A DNA stretch of 64,000 nt, taken from NCBI RefSeq assembly GCF_002287075.1, contig NZ_NSKE01000001.1, positions 1 to 64,000 on the forward strand, given 5' to 3'. Made by a program: the position numbers and the translations under genes. This document shows positions 8,091 through 15,796 of this stretch, in pieces. Within the stretch, counting starts at the first letter, position 1, and each line of letters opens with the position of its first letter. Origin of the DNA: Fodinibius salipaludis (GTDB taxonomy: Bacteria > Bacteroidota > Rhodothermia > Balneolales > Balneolaceae). The notes below the pieces were generated by a model. The model was not told the origin of the DNA. It made no database searches and worked only from the letters and a program-made list of their open reading frames with translations.

Positions 8091-9006
8091 TTCTTGTCAG
8101 ATTCTGACTCTTCCGGGGACTATTCTTTATTTCGGTCGCCTTACGCTCGACGAATGAGATAATACGTCCGGCAATATTCTTACCTGTTGCCGATTCAATG
8201 CCTTCCAATCCGGGTGAAGAGTTTACTTCGAGTACCAGCGGGCCTCTCTCGGATTGCAGCATATCTACCCCTGCAACCGACAATCCCATCGCACGAGCAG
8301 CGATAAGCGCGGCCCGACGTTCTTCTTTAGTTAACTTAACCAACTCCCCACTGCCCCCGCGGTGAATATTGGATCGAAATTCGCCTTCAACCCCTTTTCG
8401 CTTCATAGCTCCAACAACTTTACCGTCCACAATAAAGGCTCTGATATCTTCTCCTTTGGCCTCTTCGATATATTCTTGAACAATCACACGTGCCTTCATG
8501 CTGTGGAATGCCTGAATAATCGATTCAGCCGCTTTAAAAGTCGGTGCCAAAACAACACCAACGCCCTGTGTTCCTTCCAATAACTTAACGATTAGCGGTG
8601 GACCGCCAACCGATTCAATAATTTTCCGTACTTCGGTAGAATAGTTTGTAAATACTGTTTTAGGCATTCCAACACCCGCCCGAGCCATTATTTGCAGGCT
8701 TCGCAGCTTATCTCGAGAACGTACAAGCGCTTGAGATTCAACAGCGGTAAATACTTTCATCATCTCAAACTGTCGTACAACTGCAGATCCATAAAACGTT
8801 ACAGAGGCTCCGATACGGGGAATTACAGCGTCAACACCTGTAACTTTGGTCCCTCGATAATAAATGCATGGATTGTCCTTTTCGCTAACAATATCGCATT
8901 TAAGATGATCTAAAACGGTAGCGTCATGACCGGCTTCCTCAATAGCTTCGGTAAGGCGAGAGGTAGAATAAAGTTTAGAATTTCGGGATAATACAACTAT
9001 GTGCAT
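8083..9006 (-). CDS. rimK: RimK family alpha-L-glutamate ligase (ATP-grasp)
   Basis: The 307 residues match RimK along the whole length: N-terminal [24 protein letters not shown] (64-69), the ATP-grasp core with [11 protein letters not shown] (142-152), [18 protein letters not shown] (near 182-199) and the Mg site [14 protein letters not shown] (near 266-279). In E. coli RimK adds glutamates to the C-terminus of ribosomal protein S6 and can make poly-alpha-glutamate. Gene order here is RimB-like protease, rimK, aspartoacylase-like hydrolase, with a 6-bp gap and then an 8-bp overlap, pointing to one post-translational modification unit. Confidence 0.92.
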   Translation of the reverse strand: MHIVVLSRNSKLYSTSRLTEAIEEAGHDATVLDHLKCDIVSEKDNPCIYYRGTKVTGVDAVIPRIGASVTFYGSAVVRQFEMMKVFTAVESQALVRSRDKLRSLQIMARAGVGMPKTVFTNYSTEVRKIIESVGGPPLIVKLLEGTQGVGVVLAPTFKAAESIIQAFHSMKARVIVQEYIEEAKGEDIRAFIVDGKVVGAMKRKGVEGEFRSNIHRGGSGELVKLTKEERRAALIAARAMGLSVAGVDMLQSERGPLVLEVNSSPGLEGIESATGKNIAGRIISFVERKATEIKNSPRKSQNLTRNA

Positions 9007-9012
9007 GTATGA

Positions 9013-9471
9013 TTATGTCTGTTCTTTGATTTCTTTTTCCGATAAATATTTTTGGGATACATCAACGAGAAACCGTCCATTAATTAGTTTCCGTCCAACC
9101 AAGACGGGATATCGCATCTCGGAACGGTCCGTAAGCGACAATTCAGCCGTTAAAAGCCTATCAAAAAGTTGAACCTTCGTTTTTACAATAAAACGCTCTT
9201 CCCTTGATCCATTGGAACTTTTAACCACTTTTTTACGGTGTATCGGCAGCTCAAAAAGTTTGTCGTTATAAGTTTCATGCGATGGATCTAATAAGTTGAA
9301 CCGCACATATTCCCCCTCATCCTTTTGAACCGGTTTTATATGATGACAGTGCAAGCTGGAGGTATAAGCTCCGGTATCAATCTTTGCATCGATGCCATAT
9401 AAATCCCACTCGGGAAAATTGATTGGTTCTAACCTGCCAATAACTTTAAGATCTCTTTTTTTAGCAGCCAT
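9013..9471 (-). CDS. Retropepsin-like 'ATP-dependent zinc protease' family protein (RimB-like)
   Basis: The 152 residues fit the PF05618 family: IGRLEPINFPEW near the start, then AKIDTGAYTSSLH (29-41) with the DTGA motif of retropepsin-type aspartic proteases, and PVLVGRKLINGRFLVDVS near the end, equivalent to the closing ILLGxxxL strand of such folds. In Pseudomonas a protein of this family, RimB, acts with RimK on ribosomal protein S6. The family's older name mentions zinc and ATP, but the sequence shows neither site. It heads the rimK operon, and the divergent phosphatase gene begins 152 bp away. Confidence 0.85.
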   Translation of the reverse strand: MAAKKRDLKVIGRLEPINFPEWDLYGIDAKIDTGAYTSSLHCHHIKPVQKDEGEYVRFNLLDPSHETYNDKLFELPIHRKKVVKSSNGSREERFIVKTKVQLFDRLLTAELSLTDRSEMRYPVLVGRKLINGRFLVDVSQKYLSEKEIKEQT

Positions 9472-9623
9472 TTTACCAATACATTAATCATTAATGTAAT
9501 CCACCCCAAGTATACAAGTTATTCGGCTTTGTATCATCTGTTAACTTTCAAATTCATTTCTTCTAAATTTATTTCTTTTTAATACTTTACTACTGTAAAA
9601 TTTAACTCAACCATCAACTTATT

Positions 9624-10472
9624 ATGCACCGTTCATTTCAAAAATTATTCCCCCTAAGCGTTCTGCTTTTGGGACTTCTTTTTACCTCTTGCAGTAGTTC
9701 CTCAACACTTCAGCACCCAACTACTTCGGCCACGCTCTGGGCACAAAATGCAGCTGAATATAAAGCACTTACAACATCCGTTTATAATACTGCTCTTTCA
9801 AATCTGGGGATGGCTATTGAAGATTCCTATTGGACTGCCTACCCCAAACAAGAAGACCAGAAAATGCGTAAGCTCCCTGCTGCGGTTATTTTGGATGTGG
9901 ATGAAACCGTGCTGGACAATTCCCCTTTTCAGGCTCGGATGATCAAGCAGAAAAGTAGCTTTGACCCGGAACAGTGGAATGATTGGGTAATGGAGGCAAA
10001 GGCAAACCCGATCGCCGGGGCTGTAGAATTTACGCAACGAGCGGCCGATCATGGCGTTGCTGTTTTTTATCTGACGAATCGCGAAACTAAGGTCGAAGAA
10101 GGAACCCGCCAAAACTTAAAAAAACTTGGGTTTCCACTTTCTGAGAACCAAGACCGGATTCTAAGTAATAATGAACGCGATAATTGGACATCGGCTAAAA
10201 CAGAACGTCGTGCGTATGTTGCTAAAAACTATCGTATTATTATGATTTTTGGAGATGATCTAAATGATTTTGTGCCAGCTAAGGGTATTTCCCAGCAAGA
10301 GCGGTCCGAACTTGTTGAAAACAATAGTAGTAAATGGGGTAAATTTTGGTATGTATTACCAAACCCCTCTTACGGCTCGTGGGAGAATGCTCTGTACAAC
10401 TTTGATGATTCTTTAAGTCCTACCCAAATTGACAGTGCGAGAAAAGCTCGTCTCAATACAAAGAAGAATTAA
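9624..10472 (+). CDS. 5'-nucleotidase, lipoprotein e(P4) family (class C acid phosphatase)
   Basis: A 282-residue HAD-superfamily phosphatase. The signal peptide ends in a lipobox (LLFTSC, Cys23). The catalytic motif DVDETVLDN has the nucleophile D91 and acid D93; later come LTNRET (motif II Thr) and FGDDLNDF (motif IV acids near 209-213). Family members such as Haemophilus e(P4) dephosphorylate nucleotides and other phosphomonoesters at the cell envelope. A small membrane-protein gene follows after 6 bp, so the two are probably co-transcribed. Confidence 0.92.
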   Translation: MHRSFQKLFPLSVLLLGLLFTSCSSSSTLQHPTTSATLWAQNAAEYKALTTSVYNTALSNLGMAIEDSYWTAYPKQEDQKMRKLPAAVILDVDETVLDNSPFQARMIKQKSSFDPEQWNDWVMEAKANPIAGAVEFTQRAADHGVAVFYLTNRETKVEEGTRQNLKKLGFPLSENQDRILSNNERDNWTSAKTERRAYVAKNYRIIMIFGDDLNDFVPAKGISQQERSELVENNSSKWGKFWYVLPNPSYGSWENALYNFDDSLSPTQIDSARKARLNTKKN

Positions 10473-10478
10473 TTTATT

Positions 10479-10871
10479 ATGGCCAGGCAAAAAATTATTG
10501 AAGAGTTCTTTAAAGAAGAATTGCAAACCTCGGGTGGTTATTCTATTTACACCAATCTATTTCTTTATAAAGACAAACAACTGTTAAAAGAAAATCGACT
10601 GAAAGAATTTGCAGAACGTCAAATCGATAAAGCGAAAAACATATTTTGGGCGGTATCGTTTAGTGTTTTTATTGCTACATTTTATTCTTTCTGGCATCTT
10701 ATCCAATTTGGGCAAGGTTGGCATTGGAGTGACTTAACTATAGGATTAGTATTGTGGGCTGGACTCATTTATATCCTAATAAAAGCCTGTAAAGAGTATT
10801 ACACCATAACCAGCTCAATGACTTTGTTCATAAAATTATTAGATGAAGAACAAGCTGATGGGATTGAATGA
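10479..10871 (+). CDS. Small membrane protein, unknown function
   Basis: The 130-residue product has a charged N-terminal half (1-50) and two probable membrane helices (about 55-76, FWAVSFSVFIATFYSFWHLI, and about 85-104), then an acidic tail. I recognise no family. It follows the e(P4) phosphatase by 6 bp on the same strand and a hairpin lies shortly after its stop, so it appears to be the last gene of a two-gene unit. Confidence 0.65.
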   Translation: MARQKIIEEFFKEELQTSGGYSIYTNLFLYKDKQLLKENRLKEFAERQIDKAKNIFWAVSFSVFIATFYSFWHLIQFGQGWHWSDLTIGLVLWAGLIYILIKACKEYYTITSSMTLFIKLLDEEQADGIE

Positions 10872-10890
10872 TTATATAATTCAATTAAAT

Positions 10891-10916
10891 AAGGGATCCG
10901 TGTTTTTGGATCCCTT
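10891..10916. terminator. Hairpin between convergent genes
   Basis: AAGGGATCC (10891-10899) pairs perfectly with GGATCCCTT (10908-10916) around a T-rich 8-base loop. It lies between the ends of the plus-strand membrane-protein gene and the minus-strand coiled-coil gene. No good U-tract follows on the plus strand (A-rich instead), and only a weak TTATTTAATT-like run follows on the minus strand, so termination is likely but not certain. Confidence 0.5.
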
Positions 10917-10952
10917 ATAAAAAAAATACATACTCTTTAAGTGTGGTGAATC

Positions 10953-12197
10953 TTAAGCCGATCCATTGTTTTTCTTTTCGCGTATTAGCATTACGCCTAA
11001 TACTACAGCCAGTAATACACTGCCACCGAGCAGATAAACAAGAATATTGTTAGACCGAGGCTGTGCAATCTGGGTCCATTCATCTACCTTCTGATTCAAC
11101 TCTGAAGTCTGTTCCCTGCTTAATACATTGGCATGAGCTAAATTACTCGTCCACTGTACCTCTACACGATCCCAAAACTTCTTAAATTGCTGGAGATCCT
11201 TATAATTTTCTTCAGAAGGATTATCCCGGCTCTCCTTAATCTTTGAATCCAGATATGAATGTAAGGCTGTATTAAACTCACCAGCTGACTCAAAAGTACC
11301 AGCCTCAATATCCTGCTGAGCAAAATAATCTTTCATAGCCTCAACAGAATTTGTTTGTAGCAGGCTGTTCCATTTATCTATGTTTCCATTTATGTTCTTA
11401 GCCAGCATATTGGCATTATCCCCTTCATAGACTTCATGAATTTTATTGCCAAGTCTATCCCACATGGCCTGAAACTGATTATTTACTTCGGCCATACGCA
11501 TATAATCGTCAATCTGTAACTTTGAGGCATTTTGCTGTAACACCTGGAGGTTTTGTTCTGAAATATCATGAATCAATTTCAGGGCATCATTTGTCTTAAT
11601 CCTTGATTTTTGGTCGTAGTCCTCCATTTCTTGCAAGGCCTCCAAATCCATATCCTGATATGTTACAACCATTGAATCAATGAACGTTAAAATAAGTTCA
11701 TCACGTTTTTCTAAGTTTTTCCGATACTGACGAACCATATTTGACAGCTCCTTTTCACTCTCGGTAGACTTACGAATAGCCGTTTTAAGAGAATCAGTCT
11801 GTTTATTGAGCTGGTTTAAATTATCCTCATAAGATGCAACTTGAGTCTCAAGTTTATTAAGCTGCTTTTGCTGTTCCGTAATAGTCTCAACCTTATTGAG
11901 CGTCTGAACGGATGATTTCTTCAGACTTTCCATCTGCTCATCGTAGTTATCCGGATATAGGGCTTCATCAAGCAGTTCTTTATGCTCGCTAAAATCTTGA
12001 TCGAATTGTTTAATAGCTTCGATCAACTTCTCTGCACCGTTGGGTGATGATACGTTCTCTACCTGTTGTTCATAGTTAGCATATTGCTCCTTAAAAGTTT
12101 GTTGTATCTCATAATCCGACTGTGCTTGCTGAGCATACAGTGTTGATGACAAAAGCCCAATTACAACTGTTACTAATATTGTTATTCGAAGTTTCAT
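10953..12197 (-). CDS. Exported coiled-coil protein with C-terminal membrane anchor
   Basis: The 414-residue product has a signal peptide (MKLRITILVTVVIGLLSSTLYAQ), a long helical, Gln/Glu/Leu-rich body with coiled-coil character (about 85-190, for instance QKQLNKLETQVASYEDNLNQ), more helical sequence to about 375, and a C-terminal membrane helix (about 383-405, NNILVYLLGGSVLLAVVLGV) followed by a short basic tail. It therefore spans the periplasm from an inner-membrane anchor. I recognise no named family. The next gene upstream on the same strand is a small lipoprotein 29 bp away, a likely partner. Confidence 0.7.
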   Translation of the reverse strand: MKLRITILVTVVIGLLSSTLYAQQAQSDYEIQQTFKEQYANYEQQVENVSSPNGAEKLIEAIKQFDQDFSEHKELLDEALYPDNYDEQMESLKKSSVQTLNKVETITEQQKQLNKLETQVASYEDNLNQLNKQTDSLKTAIRKSTESEKELSNMVRQYRKNLEKRDELILTFIDSMVVTYQDMDLEALQEMEDYDQKSRIKTNDALKLIHDISEQNLQVLQQNASKLQIDDYMRMAEVNNQFQAMWDRLGNKIHEVYEGDNANMLAKNINGNIDKWNSLLQTNSVEAMKDYFAQQDIEAGTFESAGEFNTALHSYLDSKIKESRDNPSEENYKDLQQFKKFWDRVEVQWTSNLAHANVLSREQTSELNQKVDEWTQIAQPRSNNILVYLLGGSVLLAVVLGVMLIREKKNNGSA

Positions 12198-12226
12198 AAT
12201 TAGTTCACCTCTTGTTCAGCCATTTG

Positions 12227-12697
12227 TTATTCTTCTTTTTCAATACTTTCTTCATGTACTTTCCATACGTCTCCTGTTGATCGATTAACCAGCTGAATGT
12301 GCGTATTACGCTGATTAAACGCAGGTTCTGCTATGGCTTTATCGCCTATCTTCAGCGTTTCTTTTAATACCAGCTTCCCTTTTTCGGGAGCCATAACATA
12401 TACGTTTTTATAATCGGGAGCAGTTATATAGTAGTACCCTTCATTACCTCGAATGTACCGTACTTGTTTAGTAGTTACAGAAGAAGTGTCTTGGGTTTCA
12501 GCGTATTGAATGGGTTTGATATTAAAAGTTATCCCGTGCTTGGGATCTTCAACTGTACCATCCTCATCAGGTTGTAATACTGATTCTATTGATTGCGAGT
12601 AATCTACTTGACTGATAACCATTGATTGCTTACAGCCTGTCAGAAGCACCACTGCAATCACAGATATCATCATAACCGTCTGTATAAGTGATTTCAT
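12227..12697 (-). CDS. Small lipoprotein, unknown function
   Basis: The 156-residue product has a typical lipoprotein signal, with VVLLTGC placing the lipidated Cys at residue 22. The mature part is polar and beta-rich (QVRYIRGNEGYYYITAPDYK near 79-98, then LVLKETLKIGDKAI). No domain is recognised. It is the first gene of a two-gene run with the membrane-anchored coiled-coil protein, suggesting they act together in the envelope. Confidence 0.68.
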   Translation of the reverse strand: MKSLIQTVMMISVIAVVLLTGCKQSMVISQVDYSQSIESVLQPDEDGTVEDPKHGITFNIKPIQYAETQDTSSVTTKQVRYIRGNEGYYYITAPDYKNVYVMAPEKGKLVLKETLKIGDKAIAEPAFNQRNTHIQLVNRSTGDVWKVHEESIEKEE

Positions 12698-12838
12698 GAT
12701 ACCATTTATTCTATTTTATTAGTTTAATTAAACTATAATTTTGCTATTCAACTTTTTATAGAGGGTATCACAAAAAAATGTTCCTTAAAAGAACTACGGT
12801 AGTCTCCAAATTGATGATTTTGAAAATAAATTATCGAT

Positions 12839-13015
12839 ATGAGTTCCAGAAGGTTGGCCAATCCCCCCCCCTCGGAAATTGGGATGCTGGAACTATTAAG
12901 AGATAAGTACAATATTCCTCTTACCCCTTCTTTAGGAATGCAATTAGTAGTTGTTAAACACCGTCCATTTACCGTATTTTCGGGTTCAAATTGTCAGGCT
13001 GAAAACAGTTATTGA
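12839..13015 (+). CDS. Possible small protein across a poly-C tract
   Basis: An ATG at 12839 opens a 58-codon frame to TGA at 13015, just before tadA. It contains a run of nine C (12863-12871) giving three prolines; slippage in that run would shift the frame. The sequence (MLELLRDKYNIPLTPSLGMQ and following) reads more like protein than random DNA, with few stops, but I recognise no family and there is no clear ribosome binding site. It may be a small gene, the decayed remains of one, or chance. Confidence 0.3.
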   Translation: MSSRRLANPPPSEIGMLELLRDKYNIPLTPSLGMQLVVVKHRPFTVFSGSNCQAENSY

Positions 13016-13035
13016 TCAACAAGGAAGTAAATTAA

Positions 13036-13533
13036 ATGGATTCTGATATTTCCGGTGCCCAAAAACATCTTCGATTTATGCAACAGGCCTTTTTTCTGGC
13101 TGAACAGGCTTATGAAGAGAAGGAAGTACCTGTCGGTGCTATCGTAGTAAAAAATGATCGCATTATTGGGAAGGGATATAACCAAACGGAACGCTTAAAC
13201 GATGCCACCGCTCATGCTGAGATGCTGGCCATTTCTGCGGCTTGCTCTACACTTGGACAAAAATACCTTCAGGATTGTACAATTTATGTGACACTTGAAC
13301 CCTGTCCTATGTGTACAGGTGCACTCGTCTGGTCAAAAATTGATCAGGTAGTTATCGGTGCGCTGGATGCAAAAGCGGGAAGTTGTGGCAGTGTTTATAA
13401 CCTTGCAGAAAGCAACAAATTAAATCATCAAGTTGATGTTATGCATGGATTTATGGAAGAAGACTGTGAGTGGATTCTAAAGAAATTCTTCCAAGAGCGT
13501 CGTTCAGAAGGAAATGGACGGCCCAACTTATGA
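13036..13533 (+). CDS. tadA: tRNA-specific adenosine deaminase TadA
   Basis: The 165-residue product has the complete zinc deaminase site: H60 and E62 in TAHAEMLAI and the paired cysteines C90 and C93 in EPCPMCTGAL. It converts adenosine to inosine at the wobble position of tRNA-Arg(ACG). Length and motif spacing are typical. Its last six bases overlap the end of the convergent integrase-domain gene. Confidence 0.95.
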   Translation: MDSDISGAQKHLRFMQQAFFLAEQAYEEKEVPVGAIVVKNDRIIGKGYNQTERLNDATAHAEMLAISAACSTLGQKYLQDCTIYVTLEPCPMCTGALVWSKIDQVVIGALDAKAGSCGSVYNLAESNKLNHQVDVMHGFMEEDCEWILKKFFQERRSEGNGRPNL

Positions 13534-13881
13534 CGGCGTAATTTGTTGTTTCCTATTACTACTTCGGGATTGGTAGTCATGAGATGTGTGTCCTTTTATA
13601 AGCCCCTTTAATGATGATAACGGCTTGCCAATAACATGGCGATACAAAAATTGTATAGCTTCTTGAGCTTGGTTTTGGATAAAATCCGGAACATCCCTGT
13701 CAGTAACAAGATAATTCAGAAATTCAACCACCTCCTGCTCTCCCATATTATTGGGATGTTCCAGATTGTGATAATAGATAAAACGAGTAATCCAACCGAT
13801 ATATGTTTGCTCGGTGTAATAGCTCATTTCCTTTCTTCTTATTTCTGTACGAATCTTGCTAAGAAGTACTGACTTTCCCAT
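13528..13881 (-). CDS. Orphan N-terminal (SAM-like) domain of an integron-type integrase
   Basis: I choose the ATG at 13881 because it follows a good ribosome binding site (AGAAGGAGAGATCT); the frame could extend to 13923. The 117 residues match the core-binding domain of integron and related tyrosine integrases: LLSKIRTEIRRKEMS, then YYTEQTYIGWITRFIYYH (21-38), EHPNNMGEQEVVEFLNYL (41-58) and QAQEAIQFLYRHVIG (71-85), comparable to the same segments of IntI1 as I recall them. The protein stops at the domain border, with a Ser/Lys/Gln-rich tail, and the catalytic Arg-His-Arg-Tyr domain is absent. It cannot recombine DNA alone; it may be a decayed integrase or a DNA-binding regulator. It ends in a 6-bp overlap with tadA. 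Confidence 0.75.
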   Translation of the reverse strand: MGKSVLLSKIRTEIRRKEMSYYTEQTYIGWITRFIYYHNLEHPNNMGEQEVVEFLNYLVTDRDVPDFIQNQAQEAIQFLYRHVIGKPLSSLKGLIKGHTSHDYQSRSSNRKQQITPS

Positions 13882-14073
13882 AGATCTCTCCTTCTCTTTT
13901 ATTGCCTTTATTAGTAAGACCACAGAGAAAGGAAATCCTTACATTTTTTTTGAAGACCGTATTAATAAAGTGAACTTCATATAGCCTTTTAGGAACACAA
14001 TTTATTTACCTATAATTGGACTGATCAATATGGAATAAATTAAAGTCTCTTACCGTATATAAATTTTTTTGCT

Positions 14074-14976
14074 ATGGCTGGATCATCAAAAAAAGTTATT
14101 TATGCTGCACTAATTGGAAATGGACTTATTGCTATAACAAAGTTTATAGCTTCAGTGTTAACGGGTAGTTCAGCAATGATGTCGGAAGGTATACACTCTT
14201 CAGTAGATACCGGGAACCAGCTGATGCTATTATTAGGATTGAAAAAAGCAAAAAAACCGGCCGACAAACACTTTCCTTTTGGACACGGTAAAGAAATTTA
14301 CTTCTGGAGCTTTATTGTTGCTATAATGATATTTGCCGTGGGTGCTGGCATTTCTATTTATGAAGGTATTCACAACCTGATGGATCCCCATCCTGTTCAG
14401 AACCCGATGATAAACTATATCGTGTTAGGGATAGCTATGATCTTTGAAGGCTTTGCCTTGTATTTTGCATGGGGAGAGTTTGATAAAGCTCGCGGTGAAC
14501 GCGGGTATTATGAAGCGGTTCGTAAAGAGAAAAACCCAACATTATTTGTCGTTCTATTTGAAGATTCCGCGGCTATGCTGGGATTAATTGTAGCATTTAT
14601 TGGCATAGCATTAGGCCAATATACCGGGCTTCACATTTTTGATGGCATCGCTTCTATCATTATTGGAATTATTTTGGGAATCACAGCTGCCTGGCTTGCT
14701 TATGAAACAAAAGGACTGCTCATTGGTGAAAGCGCAGACCCTAAGATAGTAACAGGTATTACAAATTTAGCAAACGATTATCAATTTATTTCAGATGTTA
14801 ACGAGGTCTTAACTATGCATATGGGACCAAATTATATCCTTCTAAACCTGAGTGTGAATTTTAAAGACAAAATGGATATATCGAATGTAGAGGAACATAT
14901 CACGACCATGACCTCACAAATAAAAAAAGAGTATCCCCTTGTAAAACGTGTATTCGTAGAAGCAGAGAATAAATGA
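14074..14976 (+). CDS. Cation diffusion facilitator (CDF) family transporter
   Basis: The 300-residue membrane protein has six predicted helices and the CDF metal site in helix 2, SEGIHSSVDTGNQ with H41 and D45, plus a partner FEDSAAMLG in helix 5. FPFGHGKE (68-75) is typical of the family. CDF proteins export Zn2+, Fe2+ or similar ions by proton antiport. The cytosolic C-terminal domain (about 210-300) is present. A single gene; which metal it carries cannot be read from sequence. Confidence 0.9.
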   Translation: MAGSSKKVIYAALIGNGLIAITKFIASVLTGSSAMMSEGIHSSVDTGNQLMLLLGLKKAKKPADKHFPFGHGKEIYFWSFIVAIMIFAVGAGISIYEGIHNLMDPHPVQNPMINYIVLGIAMIFEGFALYFAWGEFDKARGERGYYEAVRKEKNPTLFVVLFEDSAAMLGLIVAFIGIALGQYTGLHIFDGIASIIIGIILGITAAWLAYETKGLLIGESADPKIVTGITNLANDYQFISDVNEVLTMHMGPNYILLNLSVNFKDKMDISNVEEHITTMTSQIKKEYPLVKRVFVEAENK

Positions 14977-15032
14977 CTTACAAATATTTTAGATTATTTG
15001 TATATAACTATATGTGACAGCAGTTTATTGGA

Positions 15033-15692
15033 ATGGCAAACAAGTTATTAGTAGTACCCTTTTTTTTGTTATCGGTATATAGTATTGGTTTTGCCCAAAC
15101 CACAGAACGGGTTGGCAATCAGGAAGCTGATTCTAATTTTACAGATCGACTTGCCTGGGTAACTAAAACGGATACAGATATCCATGAAATGAATTTTACC
15201 TTTGGCTATTCATTTGGATCTACAAAGGGATTCTGGGGCAAAATTCCGAAAGCTACTCTCAGTATTTATACCCTCCGGTACAATCGAAAGCTGGCAACAT
15301 ACAACAGCACACATCTGCTTGAATACACTGCTGAAGTTAATTTAGCAGCAAATTATACGCTCTCAAATACAGCTCGATATCGAGCTGGTTCGTACAGTGG
15401 ATTTGGAATCACTCCCCTGGGATTTCAATTTAATTTCAATCAACATAATATTGTACAACCCTTTCTTAAGTCATCAACCGGCTTTATGTATTTTAAAAAG
15501 CCCTTTCCCGATAATCGTGGCGTTCAGTTTAATTTCACGCTCGAATTGGGTACAGGAGTAGAAATTATGGTCTTAGATAATATCTCTCTTTCATTGGGAT
15601 ATAAATACCATCACATGTCTAATGGTCAACTTGGCAAAATTAATCCCGGGATAGATTCAAATATCTTCTTTACCGGTGTTACTATTTTTTGA
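15033..15692 (+). CDS. Acyloxyacyl hydrolase (PagL-like lipid A 3-O-deacylase)
   Basis: The 219-residue outer-membrane beta-barrel protein has a signal peptide (cleavage near IGFAQ, residue 22) and the PagL catalytic signature near the C-terminus: KYHHMSNGQ with H193/H194 and S196, and then NPGIDSN. It ends in phenylalanine after alternating hydrophobics, as barrels do. PagL removes a 3-O acyl chain from lipid A. The next gene, a repeat-containing surface protein, is 104 bp downstream. Confidence 0.85.
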   Translation: MANKLLVVPFFLLSVYSIGFAQTTERVGNQEADSNFTDRLAWVTKTDTDIHEMNFTFGYSFGSTKGFWGKIPKATLSIYTLRYNRKLATYNSTHLLEYTAEVNLAANYTLSNTARYRAGSYSGFGITPLGFQFNFNQHNIVQPFLKSSTGFMYFKKPFPDNRGVQFNFTLELGTGVEIMVLDNISLSLGYKYHHMSNGQLGKINPGIDSNIFFTGVTIF

Positions 15693-15796
15693 TCTATTTA
15701 AACGACTATCCTATAAATTTGCTATAACAATTTTTGCTTGGTCTCGTAATATACCTGTAAAAATTCCAATAATAATTAGCGCATTTGTAGGCACCA

